From assembly GCF_000271305.1 (NCBI RefSeq), contig NZ_AKGD01000001.1, positions 310,001 through 374,000 on the forward strand: 64,000 bases of DNA. Direction: 5' to 3'. The notes under the pieces are model-generated. The model did no database searches and was not told the origin of the DNA. It was given only the letters and a program-made list of their open reading frames with translations. This DNA comes from Hydrocarboniphaga effusa AP103 (GTDB taxonomy: Bacteria > Pseudomonadota > Gammaproteobacteria > Nevskiales > Nevskiaceae). The position numbers were made by a program, and so were the translations under genes. Positions 53,066-62,647 of the stretch are shown piece after piece (the first letter of the stretch is position 1; the number at the start of each line of letters is the position of its first letter).

Positions 53066-53635
53066 ATGCGCGTGATGCTCGTCGACGATGATCCAGCGCG
53101 CCGCGCCGCTATCGAAGCGTCGCTGCGCTCGCTCGAACACGAAGTCGTTGGCGCCATCACGTCGGCTGCCGACTTGTCGGCAGCCGTGCGCCGCCACCAA
53201 CCCGATGTCATCCTGATCGACGTCGATTCGCCGAGCCGCGACACGCTCGAATCGCTCGGTCAGGTGACGCGGGATCGCCCGCGGCCGATCGTGCTGTTCG
53301 CGCACACGGGCGCGCCCGACACCATCAAGAAGGCACTGCAGGCCGGCGTCACCTCGTATGTGGTCGATGGGCTCAACGCCTCCAGGCTCAAGCCCATTCT
53401 GGACGTGGCCATTGCCCGTTTCGAAGAATTCCAAGCGCTGCGCAACGAGCTCGAAGAAACCAAGAGCAAGCTGGCCGACCGGCGTGACATCGAAAAAGCC
53501 AAGGGTTTGCTCATGAAGCGCCGCAATCTGGACGAAAACAGTGCTTATGAACTATTGCGGCGCATGGCGATGGACCGCAATCTCAAGCTTGGCGAAGCCG
53601 CACGCGCCTTGATCGCGGCAGCCGAGCTCCTCTAG
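53066..53635 (+). CDS. nasT: ANTAR-domain antiterminator NasT
   Basis: 189 residues. Receiver domain (MLVDDDPARRAAIE; Asp in ILIDVDSPS) joined by a coiled coil to an ANTAR RNA-binding domain: DIEKAKGLLMKRRNLDENSA then YELLRRMAMDRNLKLGEAA. NasT lets polymerase pass a leader terminator of nitrate-assimilation operons when nitrate is present. One-base overlap with nasS. Confidence 0.93.
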   Translation: MRVMLVDDDPARRAAIEASLRSLEHEVVGAITSAADLSAAVRRHQPDVILIDVDSPSRDTLESLGQVTRDRPRPIVLFAHTGAPDTIKKALQAGVTSYVVDGLNASRLKPILDVAIARFEEFQALRNELEETKSKLADRRDIEKAKGLLMKRRNLDENSAYELLRRMAMDRNLKLGEAARALIAAAELL

Positions 53636-54813
53636 TGAAACACGCCATGCCACTCGAAAAAACAGAACTGAAGATCGGGTTGGTGCCGCTGGTCGACGCC
53701 GCACCGCTGATCATCGCAAGAGAAAAGGGCTTCTTCGCCGCTCATGGGCTCCAGGTCGACCTGTCGGTCGAAGCCTCCTGGGCCAATATTCGCGACAAGG
53801 TGGCGGCCGGCATGCTGGACGCGGCCCACATGCTCGCTCCGATGCCGATCGCCGCGACCGCGGGGATCGATGGCGTGCGCGTGCCCATGCTCACCGCGCT
53901 CTCGCTCAACCTCAACGGCAACGCGATCACCATTTCCGAGTCGCTGTTCTGGCAATTGCAACTCGATTCGATCACGCCTCGCGAAGTCGGAAGCCGGCTC
54001 AAGCACGTGCTCGAAACCGATCGTGCGGCAGGTGCTTCACCGCGCGTCTTCGCCCATGTCTTTCCGTTCTCCACGCATAACTACGAACTGCGTTACTGGC
54101 TGGCCGGTTGCGGCATCGACCCCGATCGCGATTTGAATCTGTCGGTGGTGCCACCACCGCAGATGGTCAAGTCACTGCGCGAGGGCAGCATCGACGGCTT
54201 CTGCGTCGGCGCTCCGTGGAGCGAGGTAGCGCAGGCCGACGGCATCGGTCGCGTCGTCGTGCGCAAGTATCAAATCTGGAACAACAGCCCCGAAAAAGTG
54301 CTTGGCGTGACCCATAGTTGGGCTCACCAGAATCCGAACACGCACCTGGCTCTGATCGCGGCCCTGATCGAAACCGCGCGCTGGCTCGATCGCACCGAGA
54401 ATCGCGCCGAGGCAGCCCGCATCGTCGTCGAAAGCCACGCACTCGAGGCCCCGCCCGAAGTCGTACACGAAGCCTTGCAGGCTCGATCGAGCGGACATCC
54501 ACTCGGACGCGGCCTGGTTTTCCACGAAGGCGCCGCGAATTTTCCTTGGACTTCGCACGCGCTCTGGTTCATCCAGCAAATGATTCGCTGGCAGCAGGCT
54601 CCGAGCGACATCGATGCCGCTGCGGTCGCATCGGCGAGCTATCGGCCGGATCTGTACCGTGCCGCGGCTGCGCTCGTCGGCGAGCCCTGCCCCGCCCAGG
54701 ATTTCAAGAGTGAAGGCGACCACGCGCGCAGCTGGAAACTCGGCAACACGGACAGCGGCATCACGATGGGCCCGGATCGCTTTTTCGACGGCCAGCATTT
54801 CGAGGGTCGCTGA
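53635..54813 (+). CDS. nasS: Nitrate-sensing protein NasS (NrtA/CmpA family)
   Basis: 392 residues from the GTG at 53635 (ATG at 53647 possible). It is a periplasmic-binding-type fold of the nitrate/bicarbonate group without signal peptide: LKIGLVPLVDAAPLIIAREK, WANIRDKVAAGMLDAAHML, FPFSTHNYELRYWLAGCGID, GFCVGAPWSEVA. Cytoplasmic NasS holds NasT until nitrate binds. No nitrate/nitrite reductase or transporter genes follow, so the target operon lies elsewhere. Confidence 0.93.
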   Translation: MKHAMPLEKTELKIGLVPLVDAAPLIIAREKGFFAAHGLQVDLSVEASWANIRDKVAAGMLDAAHMLAPMPIAATAGIDGVRVPMLTALSLNLNGNAITISESLFWQLQLDSITPREVGSRLKHVLETDRAAGASPRVFAHVFPFSTHNYELRYWLAGCGIDPDRDLNLSVVPPPQMVKSLREGSIDGFCVGAPWSEVAQADGIGRVVVRKYQIWNNSPEKVLGVTHSWAHQNPNTHLALIAALIETARWLDRTENRAEAARIVVESHALEAPPEVVHEALQARSSGHPLGRGLVFHEGAANFPWTSHALWFIQQMIRWQQAPSDIDAAAVASASYRPDLYRAAAALVGEPCPAQDFKSEGDHARSWKLGNTDSGITMGPDRFFDGQHFEGR

Positions 54814-54818
54814 AACAT

Positions 54819-54974
54819 GAATCGCCGATCGGTTTCGATCGGCGATTCACGTCGATAGTCCAGCCCGCTCCTTCACACCACCGCGACTGCAATCACGCCG
54901 GCACGAGCCGGTTTTTTATTGCCTGAATTTGGCGCGGACAACAAAAAGCCGCCGGTCTTATTCAGACCGGCGGA
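54819..54974. terminator. Hairpins and terminators between nasS and the OmpA-like gene
   Basis: Three structures: a 12-bp perfect hairpin ATCGCCGATCG/CGATCGGCGAT (54819-54848, no T run); a plus-strand terminator CCGGC-ACGA-GCCGG with TTTTTT (54898-54917); and a minus-strand terminator CCGCCGGTCT/AGACCGGCGG with its T run at 54943-54950. Confidence 0.75.
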
Positions 54975-55018
54975 ATCTCAGGATCGGCTAACTGATTTTT
55001 GTGAGCAGCAGGTCGTCG

Positions 55019-56479
55019 TTACTGGACGACGACCGTGCCTTTCATTTGCGGATGCAGCTGACAGGCGTACTCGTAGACACCCGGCGAGGTGAAGGTCTTG
55101 GTGTAAGTGGCGCCCTCCTTCAGGCGACCGCTCGATTCACCGGCGAAGTTCACGAAGTGATTGGAACCGTCCTCGTTCTTCCAGGTCACCGTCGCACCGA
55201 CCGGCACCGTCAGCGACGCCGGCGAATAGGCGTAATCCTTGAGGATCACCGTCGTGCCGCCGGCTACCGGCGCGGGCGCGGGAGCCGGAGCGGGCTCGGC
55301 GGCCGGCGTGGTTGTCATCGGCTTGGCGAACTCGGCGGTTGCCTCGGTCGGAGCGACCGTCACGCCGCCGCCAGTGGACTCGGTCACCTTGAGTTCGACG
55401 CGGCGATTCAGCTCGCGTCCCTCGTCGGTGTTGTTGTCCGCGACCGGCATGGATTCACCGTAGCCACGCGTGGTCATGCGGCCGGCCGCGACGCCCTTGG
55501 AGACCAGATAGTCCTTGACCGACTTCGAGCGCTTGTCCGACAGGCTCAGGTTGTACGCATCCGAACCCTTGGAGTCGGTGTGGCCGCCGATCTCGACCTT
55601 GATGTCGGGACGCTTCTCGAGTGCACCGGCGACGCCGTCGAGAATGACCTTGGCGTTCGGCGTGAGGCGCGCCTTGTCGAATTCGAAGGTCACGCCCTGC
55701 AGCACGATGGTGTCGCCCACCGCGCAGCCTTCCAGCGTCATCGGCTCGCCCGGACCGGGCGCCTTGCAGATGGGGTTGTACTCGTCGTTGTCGCTGGCGT
55801 CGGTGCAGCCCTTGTCGGCCGGGAAGTCGATCGCGCCATCGCCATCATTGTCGATACCGTCGCTGCACTGCGGCGGCGGCGGCGGTGCGGGCACCACGAC
55901 AGCCGGAGGCGGCGGGGGCGGCGGCGCAACCGGCTTGGCGCCAAGCGGAATCCGGATACCGAGGTTGAACAGGGGTTCGTGGAAATCCGAATTCCGCGTA
56001 TCGTTTTCCTCAGGCTTCTGAATGTGATAGAGCGCTTCTGCTCGGATGCTGAACGTATCGAACAACGGGAAATCCCAGCCCAGTCCCGCATTGAACTGCA
56101 CTTGATCGCCGCCCATAACATCCGCGTGCAGATATGGCCCCACAGTTGATCCGGCCAGATACCAGTTCACACCACCACCAACACCCCATACATCGTCTTT
56201 CTTGTTCTCGCAGATCATGCCCAACGCACCACTGCAGAAATCTCTCTTGCCGTAGTCGAGATAGCCACCACGCAGCTCAAGTGCGAACGCCGGCGTCATG
56301 GGGAACCCAACCGCCAGCATTCCGCCGATACCATCGTCGGAGTTCAGACGATCCTTGTCGGCGATTGCATAGGAGCCCATGGGGGCGATGTAGATGCGAT
56401 CGTCCTCGACCGCGTGCGCTGCGGCTCCGTAGGTCGTGGCGATCACCAGCGGCAACAAGGCATAGCGAAACGTTTTCAT
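55019..56479 (-). CDS. OmpA-family protein with C-terminal cupredoxin domain
   Basis: 486 residues in five parts: signal peptide (1-23); outer-membrane barrel (about 25-180); proline linker (185-203); a short calcium-binding-like repeat region (CSDGIDNDGDGAIDFPADKG, 205-235); OmpA/MotB peptidoglycan-binding domain (260-365, with GHTDSKGSDAYNLSLSDKRS); Ala/Pro linker; and a plastocyanin-like domain (about 409-486) whose type-1 copper ligands are all present: His441, Cys473, His476, Met479. The copper domain is the odd part, since OmpA proteins normally end after the peptidoglycan-binding domain. Confidence 0.9.
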   Translation of the reverse strand: MKTFRYALLPLVIATTYGAAAHAVEDDRIYIAPMGSYAIADKDRLNSDDGIGGMLAVGFPMTPAFALELRGGYLDYGKRDFCSGALGMICENKKDDVWGVGGGVNWYLAGSTVGPYLHADVMGGDQVQFNAGLGWDFPLFDTFSIRAEALYHIQKPEENDTRNSDFHEPLFNLGIRIPLGAKPVAPPPPPPPAVVVPAPPPPPQCSDGIDNDGDGAIDFPADKGCTDASDNDEYNPICKAPGPGEPMTLEGCAVGDTIVLQGVTFEFDKARLTPNAKVILDGVAGALEKRPDIKVEIGGHTDSKGSDAYNLSLSDKRSKSVKDYLVSKGVAAGRMTTRGYGESMPVADNNTDEGRELNRRVELKVTESTGGGVTVAPTEATAEFAKPMTTTPAAEPAPAPAPAPVAGGTTVILKDYAYSPASLTVPVGATVTWKNEDGSNHFVNFAGESSGRLKEGATYTKTFTSPGVYEYACQLHPQMKGTVVVQ

Positions 56480-56975
56480 GCGGCCCCTTCTATAGATCTA
56501 TCGTTCTCGGTCCACGGTCCAAGCGCTCGCTGCACGGCGACCTCCGGACAAAAAAAATCCACCGAGTGGCCTACCCTGAAGGGGTCACTCGGTGGACGTC
56601 GTTGTCGGGGTCCGGACCGTCGTTGGTCCGTGAGCGAGCTGCCTGACGGCAAACTCAGGTTAACGGGTTAGCAATATCTCTGCCAATCGTCGGCTCGTTG
56701 GAACTTTTCTGCGCTGCGACCGCTTGTAAGCCTTTCGCCACCGCTCACATCCCATCTGAATCGGCTTTCAGCCACTGGCACGATGGTTGCTCCGGCTGAA
56801 ACTGAGGGTCCGTTCTGGTCCTCAAGAAGCACGGTCTGACGGCGCTGGTGTGGTTGCCGGCCTCGATCAGACGGACCAATGGCGGTCCCAAACAACGGGA
56901 CGACGGCTTCATCACCGTCGGCTCATGGACAGGTTAACTGGCTCACGTAGCCAGCCCCGACTGCCACTCAGGAAG
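56480..56975. other. Divergent control region of the OmpA-like gene and the ExbBD operon
   Basis: About 500 bases. AAGGGG precedes the OmpA-like ATG, with TTGGAC and TAGATC as a possible minus-strand promoter near 56509-56537. A strong hairpin lies at 56549-56597. Small frames on both strands have no ribosome site and were not called. Confidence 0.5.
56549..56597 (-). terminator. Strong minus-strand terminator in the divergent region
   Basis: TCCACCGAGTG and CACTCGGTGGA form an 11-bp stem, followed on the minus strand by eight T. It would end minus-strand transcripts that begin to the right of 56600, before they reach the OmpA-like gene. Confidence 0.8.
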
Positions 56976-58763
56976 ATGAAGACCGATAGCCATACCACCA
57001 CAGTCCGTGCGTTCCGCCGCGTCGGCGGGCTCTTGGCTCTGACCACGTTGCTGCTGGCCGGCGAAGCCACCGCTTCCGCCGAAGTTCCCGGCGATCTGGT
57101 CATGGAGGCGCTCGACATCGAGCGCCTCGCAATGCAACTCGATCCCGCTGCGAGCCCATCCGCACAGGCGCTGACCCCGATCTACATCGGATCGCAAGCC
57201 GGCGAGGTGCAGGTACTCGAAGTCACGTTCCAGATCGATGCGGTCAAGCCGGTGCGCTACGCGTACTCCCCAGCAGAATCCGCCGCGCTCAACGAACGCG
57301 GACTCCACAAGCTCACGCAGATTCCGCTCGCGCCGGGACAACATCGTCTTTATATCGACTACGCCGCACGTGGCGACGACGATCGCCCTGGAGTTCCGCG
57401 CCTGCGCTCGCGATTGGTGCAGACCATCGAAGCGCCTGCCGCCGGCCAGCCGATCGTCATCGAGGTCAAGCCGGGAGGGCTCGGTGGCGATCCTTCGCTC
57501 ACGCTCGTCAACGCCGCGGGCGACGTCGTGCTGCGGCAGATCGACTACCTGATCCACTCGGGCCGCTACTTCAGCGCGGCCTCGCAGATCATGCAGATGC
57601 GCGACGCCGCCGGCGGCAACCTGCCGGCCGATTACGAACAGCGCCTGCAGACCTGCATCGGCGGGCTGCGCCACAGCATGCCGGCCGATGCGAGCGCCTC
57701 GCCGGTGCTCGCCAAGTATCAGTCCGCAGCCGCCTCGCTTGACGCCGGCCGCAATGCCGACGCGATTCCGATGCTCGAGCAGATCGCGAGCGAGAAGGCC
57801 AACAGCGCCGAATCCTGGGTGTTGCGCGATCAGGCCAACACCACGCTCGGCTACTACTTCCTGAGCATGAAGCAGCCCGACCTGGCCGCGACCACGTTCA
57901 AGCGTGTGCGCAGCGCCAGCCCCTATGCGAACACCGCGCTGCTCGGCCTGGGCTGGGCGATGCTCGCACCGCGCGGCAACGCCGCCGAAAGCACGGCTCC
58001 GCTGACCGCGCAATCGGTGAAGAGCTCGCTGAGCGCCCCGGAGAAGCTCAGCACCGCACGCAAGGCGATGCCGTTCAACAACGCCTGGGGTGTCGCCACC
58101 GGCAAGCGTGCGGACGATCTGCGCCGCGCGCTGGTGCCATGGACCGAACTCATCGGCCGCGATCCGACCGACGCCGCCGTGCAGGAAGCGATGCTGGCCC
58201 TGCCCTATGCGTTCGAACATCTGGGCGCACACGAGCAGGCGCACGATTACAGCAAGCGCGCGGTCGATCAACTCGAGAACACGCGCGGGCATCTCGAAAA
58301 GGCACTCGAACACATCGCCAGCGGCGAAATGGCGAGCAAGATCGTCGAGAGCGACAGCCCCGGAGGCAGCGGCTGGTCCTGGTGGCTCAAAGACCTTCCA
58401 CCGCCGCGCTGGTGGCTCAAGAACCGCCCGCATGCGCCGCCGAATTTCTACTTCGAACGGCTCACCGAAGACGAGGAATTCCGCGAACACCTCGAAGCCG
58501 CGCACCAGCTGCACGAACTCGGCATGGCGATGTCGCGCCGCGAAGACATCGTGAAGAAATCGGGCGACACCGCACTACAACAGCGCATGGATGCGATCGA
58601 AGATCGCCTGATCGCGGCCGAAGTTGCAGAACGCGCCGTGCTCGAAAGCGCGGCCACGCGCTACATCACGAGCATCAAGGAACAGACCGAACGCTATCTC
58701 GTCGAAGCTCATTTCGCGATCGCACGTCTCAACGATCGTCCGCTGCAGGTCAGCGCAAAATGA
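56976..58763 (+). CDS. Periplasmic helical (TPR-like) protein of the ExbBD operon
   Basis: 595 residues from the ATG at 56976 with AGGA before it. A signal peptide (GLLALTTLLLAGEATASA) leads to a beta-rich domain (about 35-160; QVLEVTFQIDAVKPVRYAYS) and then a helical repeat region (about 175-590; SAAASLDAGRNADAIPMLEQ, NTTLGYYFLSMKQPDLAATT). A Trp-rich segment WSWWLKDLPPPRWWLKNRP is striking. First gene of the operon; overlaps the next by four bases. No named family. Confidence 0.7.
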   Translation: MKTDSHTTTVRAFRRVGGLLALTTLLLAGEATASAEVPGDLVMEALDIERLAMQLDPAASPSAQALTPIYIGSQAGEVQVLEVTFQIDAVKPVRYAYSPAESAALNERGLHKLTQIPLAPGQHRLYIDYAARGDDDRPGVPRLRSRLVQTIEAPAAGQPIVIEVKPGGLGGDPSLTLVNAAGDVVLRQIDYLIHSGRYFSAASQIMQMRDAAGGNLPADYEQRLQTCIGGLRHSMPADASASPVLAKYQSAAASLDAGRNADAIPMLEQIASEKANSAESWVLRDQANTTLGYYFLSMKQPDLAATTFKRVRSASPYANTALLGLGWAMLAPRGNAAESTAPLTAQSVKSSLSAPEKLSTARKAMPFNNAWGVATGKRADDLRRALVPWTELIGRDPTDAAVQEAMLALPYAFEHLGAHEQAHDYSKRAVDQLENTRGHLEKALEHIASGEMASKIVESDSPGGSGWSWWLKDLPPPRWWLKNRPHAPPNFYFERLTEDEEFREHLEAAHQLHELGMAMSRREDIVKKSGDTALQQRMDAIEDRLIAAEVAERAVLESAATRYITSIKEQTERYLVEAHFAIARLNDRPLQVSAK

Positions 58764-61627
58764 AACTCTCTCCGAAACAACGCAGCGCCGGCTTCACCGT
58801 CACCGCGTTCACCGCAGCCCTGCTTGCGACCACGGCCGCATTCGCCGCGGACAACCCATCCACCATCGGCGATGTCGCCAACGATAACGGACGCTCTTCC
58901 GACGGCTGGTTCGTCGTCAAGACGCCGAGCATCTTGCGGCTCGAAATGTCGGAAGCGATTCCGGCCGACATCGGCGTCGCGCTCGAACATTACGACCGCA
59001 TTCTCGAACTGCCCGCCGTCGATCCGGTCGTGCGCGCCGAGGCGATGCGTCGCGCCGCCTACCTGCGGGTGCAGCGCTCCGACGCGGGGAATGGCAAGCC
59101 CGACGACGTCAAGCGCGCAATCAAGATTTACGAACAGCTGCTCGCCGAGACACCGAACGATCCAGGCAACGATCGCGCGCTCTACCAGCTCGCACGCGCC
59201 TATCAGCTCGATGGCAACAACGATGCTTCGATCCGCAGTCTGCAACAGCTCGGCGAACGCTTCCCGCAATCGGCGCTCGTCGGCGACGGCTTGTTCCGCG
59301 CGGCCGAGCAGCTGTTCATGCGCGGACATTACGACGAGGCCGAGTCGGCTTACGCGAAGGTCATCGCCCAAGGCAAGGAAACGCGTTACTTCGAAACCGC
59401 AGAATACAAGTACGGCTGGGCGCTTTATCAGCAAGCCAAGTACGACCAATCGTTGGCGGCGTTCCTCGGCATTCTCGATCGCAGTTTTGCAGCAGGATCG
59501 TCGAACGATCTGCAAGCTGCACTCGCGGGCGTGCCGAAGAATCGCGAAGCTTCGGCGAAGGAAACATTGCACGCAGCCAGCCTTTCGGTCGTCGGACTCG
59601 GCGGAGCGGACAATCTCAATCGCTACTTCGAACGCGCCGGCGAGCCGCGCTATGCGCCGGTGCTTTACCGCGACACCGGCGAATATCTGCTCAAGAAACA
59701 GCGCTATACCGATGCGGCGAGCCTCTATACCACGTATCGCAAGCGCCACCCGCAGAGCGAGCTTTCGCCCGAATTCCAGACGCTCGCGATCGATGCCTAC
59801 AAGGCCGGGGGCTTCAGCGATCAGGTGCTGCTCGCAAAGGAAGAATACGCACGCGAATTCGCACCGGACAGTCCGTACTGGGCCTCGCGCAAGCCATCCG
59901 CCGAAATGCTCGCGACCACGCGCGGCCATTACGACGACATCGCGCGTCACTACCAGGCACTCGCCCAGCGCACGCCAGAGACCGAAGCGGCTTCGCGGCA
60001 GAAGTCGTTCCTGACCGCGGCCGACTGGTATCAGCGCACGCTCAAGCTGTTCCCGACCGACGAGCGCACGCCGCAGATCAACGTGCTCTACGCCGACGCC
60101 CTGCTCGATGGCGGCAACCCGCAGCAGGCCGCTGCGGAATACACCAAGGCCGCCTACGAATACCCGAACAACACGCGCGCCCCCGAAGCCGCGTTTGCCG
60201 CCGTGCAGGTTTATCAGCGCATGGCGCGCGATGCCGGCAGCGCCCAGCGTGATGCGGCGCTCAAGCAATCGGTCGATGCCTCGCTGCAGCTCGCCGACAA
60301 GATGCCCGGGCACGCGCAGCGCAACGCGGTGCTCACGCAAAGCGCCGAAGACCTGCTGACGATCGGAGACGACCAGAAGGCCATCGACATCGCCGGCCGC
60401 GTGCTCGCGGACGATGCCAGGCCGAGCAACGAGCAGCGCCGTCGCAGCCTGTCGGTGATGGCCGATGCACGCTTTTCGCTCAAGCAGTTCGACCAGGCCG
60501 AAGTCGCCTACGGCTCGCTGCTCAACGCAATGCCCGCAAACGATGCACAGCGCGGCGCGGTTACCGATCGGCTCGCAGCCTCGGTCTACAAGCAGGCCGA
60601 AGCCGCGCGCACGGCCGGCGACCTGAAGCTCGCCGCGAGCACGTTCCTGCGCGTCGGCCAGGTCGCGCCGGCCTCGTCTATCCGCGTGAACGCCGACTAC
60701 GACGCCGCCGTCGCATTCGCCGATCTCAAGGATTGGCCGGCCACCGAAAGCACGCTAGAAGCCTTCCGCAGCCGCTATCCGCAGCATGCGTTGATCGCCG
60801 ATGTCGACAAGCGGCTCGCCTACGCCTACGAGCAGGATTCGAAGTGGAGCCCGGCCGCCGATGCGTATTCGCGCATCGCGCGCCGTGACAGCGAATCGCC
60901 GGCGCTGCGTCGCGATTCGGCCTGGCTCGCGGCGAACCTCTACGACAAGAGCCGCCAGCCGGCGCTCACGAACCAGTCCTACGAGTTCTACCTAAGCAGC
61001 TTCCCGCAGCCGCTCGATCGGGCGATGCAGGCGCGTCGCCGGCTCGCCGATCTGGCGCGCGACGATCTGCATGATCGTGCGAACTATCAGCGCTGGCTGC
61101 AGGAGATCGTCACCGCCGACGCAGCCGCCGGCAGCGCACGCACCCAGGACACGCAGAAGATGGCCGCGCAGGCGAGCCTCGAGATTGGTCGTGATCAGGC
61201 CCTGCAGGCACGTCGCGTCGCGCTGAGCCTGCCGGTCGAAAAGAGCTTGCCCGAGCGCATGGCGGCCACCGAAACCGCCATCGCCACGCTCACGCGCGCG
61301 GCGCGCTTCGGCGATCCCGACATCACCACGGCCGCGACCTACGAACTCGGCAGCGTTTATCGCGAATTCGGCCAGGCGATCATGAAGTCGAGCCGCCCGT
61401 CCAATCTCAACGGCGATGCACTCGAGCAGTACAACATCCTGCTCGAAGAACAGGCCTTCCCGTTCGAAGAAAAAGCCATCAAGGCTTACGAGGCCAATCT
61501 GGCCCGGCTACAGCAAGGTTTGTGGAACGACTGGATTCGCCAGAGCGCGAAGGCTCTGGTGGAACTCGCACCCGCCAAGTACGGCAAGCAGGATCAGCGC
61601 GATACCGTTTATGACTCCCTTCTCTAA
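58760..61627 (+). CDS. Large TPR protein of the ExbBD operon
   Basis: 955 residues: signal peptide (FTAALLATTAAFAADN), then TPR or Sel1-like helical repeats almost to the end, for example DRALYQLARAYQLDGNNDAS, AEYKYGWALYQQAKYDQSLA, LYADALLDGGNPQQAAAEYT and MADARFSLKQFDQAEVAYGS. It is periplasmic and probably a scaffold. ATGA overlap before; a 17-base overlap with the lipoprotein gene after. The size and repeats resemble gliding-machine TPR proteins, but that is inference. Confidence 0.78.
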   Translation: MKLSPKQRSAGFTVTAFTAALLATTAAFAADNPSTIGDVANDNGRSSDGWFVVKTPSILRLEMSEAIPADIGVALEHYDRILELPAVDPVVRAEAMRRAAYLRVQRSDAGNGKPDDVKRAIKIYEQLLAETPNDPGNDRALYQLARAYQLDGNNDASIRSLQQLGERFPQSALVGDGLFRAAEQLFMRGHYDEAESAYAKVIAQGKETRYFETAEYKYGWALYQQAKYDQSLAAFLGILDRSFAAGSSNDLQAALAGVPKNREASAKETLHAASLSVVGLGGADNLNRYFERAGEPRYAPVLYRDTGEYLLKKQRYTDAASLYTTYRKRHPQSELSPEFQTLAIDAYKAGGFSDQVLLAKEEYAREFAPDSPYWASRKPSAEMLATTRGHYDDIARHYQALAQRTPETEAASRQKSFLTAADWYQRTLKLFPTDERTPQINVLYADALLDGGNPQQAAAEYTKAAYEYPNNTRAPEAAFAAVQVYQRMARDAGSAQRDAALKQSVDASLQLADKMPGHAQRNAVLTQSAEDLLTIGDDQKAIDIAGRVLADDARPSNEQRRRSLSVMADARFSLKQFDQAEVAYGSLLNAMPANDAQRGAVTDRLAASVYKQAEAARTAGDLKLAASTFLRVGQVAPASSIRVNADYDAAVAFADLKDWPATESTLEAFRSRYPQHALIADVDKRLAYAYEQDSKWSPAADAYSRIARRDSESPALRRDSAWLAANLYDKSRQPALTNQSYEFYLSSFPQPLDRAMQARRRLADLARDDLHDRANYQRWLQEIVTADAAAGSARTQDTQKMAAQASLEIGRDQALQARRVALSLPVEKSLPERMAATETAIATLTRAARFGDPDITTAATYELGSVYREFGQAIMKSSRPSNLNGDALEQYNILLEEQAFPFEEKAIKAYEANLARLQQGLWNDWIRQSAKALVELAPAKYGKQDQRDTVYDSLL

Positions 61628-62291
61628 GTCACACGCGAACCGCGGCGCCGTCGCGCTGCTCGTCCTGGCGCTCGCCGCCTGCGGCACGGCGCCGCGCCAG
61701 CCGGCACGCAACAGTGCCAGCAGCAAGAGCTCGACGCCGGTCGCCGCGAGCAGCAGCGCGTCGACCACGTCGACCGACCGCGTCGAAGCCGATCGCCGCT
61801 TCAAGCAGGCGCTGCAGCTCATGCGCGAGCACAAGCAGACCGAAGCTCAAGCGGCCCTGGTGTCGCTGTCGAAGGACTTCCCTGCCTTCTCGGGGCCGCT
61901 GACCGCGCTCGGCATTCTCTACGCACAAGGCAAGCAGCGCTCGCAGGCGCTCGACAGCTTCGCCAAGGCCAGCACCGCGAACCCGGACAATGCGGTCGCT
62001 CTGAACTGGCTCGGCTCGCTCTATCGCGAGAACGGCGATTTCAAACGCGCCGAAGAGGCTTACCAGAAGGCGATCAAGGCCAAGCCCGACTACGCGCCGG
62101 CCCAGCTCAATCTGGGCATTCTCTACGACGTGTCGCTGCGCCAGCCGCAGAACGCGCTCGCCGCCTATCGCGAATACCAGCGCATCGCCGGACCGAAGAA
62201 CCAGAACCTCATGGTCAGCGTCTGGATCAAGGAGCTCGAAGACAGCACGACGACGCGCACCGCGTCCGCTACGGCGGAGTCGGCACGATGA
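61611..62291 (+). CDS. TPR lipoprotein of the ExbBD operon
   Basis: 226 residues. Lipobox ALAAC near residue 22, a Ser/Ala linker, then three to four TPR units: TALGILYAQGKQRSQALDSF, NWLGSLYRENGDFKRAEEAY, QLNLGILYDVSLRQPQNALA. Outer-membrane anchoring is likely. It overlaps both neighbours. Confidence 0.85.
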   Translation: MTPFSKSHANRGAVALLVLALAACGTAPRQPARNSASSKSSTPVAASSSASTTSTDRVEADRRFKQALQLMREHKQTEAQAALVSLSKDFPAFSGPLTALGILYAQGKQRSQALDSFAKASTANPDNAVALNWLGSLYRENGDFKRAEEAYQKAIKAKPDYAPAQLNLGILYDVSLRQPQNALAAYREYQRIAGPKNQNLMVSVWIKELEDSTTTRTASATAESAR

Positions 62292-62569
62292 AGACCGCAC
62301 TGTTCTTCGCAGCGGTCTTCGGCTTCGGCTGTACCGCAGTCGCACAGGCTGCCGACGACGCCATCGGCACGCGCATCATCGGCGACGAGGAAGCCGCGCT
62401 CGGCCTCACGATCACGCCCTGGCAGGAGGAAAGCCCGGTCGAGATGGATCGCCCGCCGCTGCTGCTCGAACCCGGCGCCGAGAAGATCAACGCCGCCGAG
62501 CTCAAGAGCCGCGTGCGCACGCAGCAAACCATCTCCGCATTCCGCCGATCGAGCGTCGATCCGCGCTGA
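62288..62569 (+). CDS. Small periplasmic protein of the ExbBD operon
   Basis: 93 residues with a signal peptide (ALFFAAVFGFGCTAVAQA). The mature part contains GTRIIGDEEAALGLTITPW and ends SAFRRSSVDPR. No family recognised. ATGA overlap with the lipoprotein gene. Confidence 0.7.
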   Translation: MKTALFFAAVFGFGCTAVAQAADDAIGTRIIGDEEAALGLTITPWQEESPVEMDRPPLLLEPGAEKINAAELKSRVRTQQTISAFRRSSVDPR

Positions 62570-62647
62570 AGCTTTCGCGCTTCAGGGCCCGCCGCCATCG
62601 CGAACGCTCGCATCCATCTTTCAACCACCACAGAGGTCTCGCTCACC

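Noticed and set aside
56668..56895. 75-codon minus-strand gene in the divergent region
   Set aside because: No ribosome site and no recognisable domain; the region looks regulatory.
58709..60340. 543-codon open frame opposite the large TPR gene
   Set aside because: Shadow; Arg/Leu/Val-rich, no motif, within the coupled plus-strand operon.
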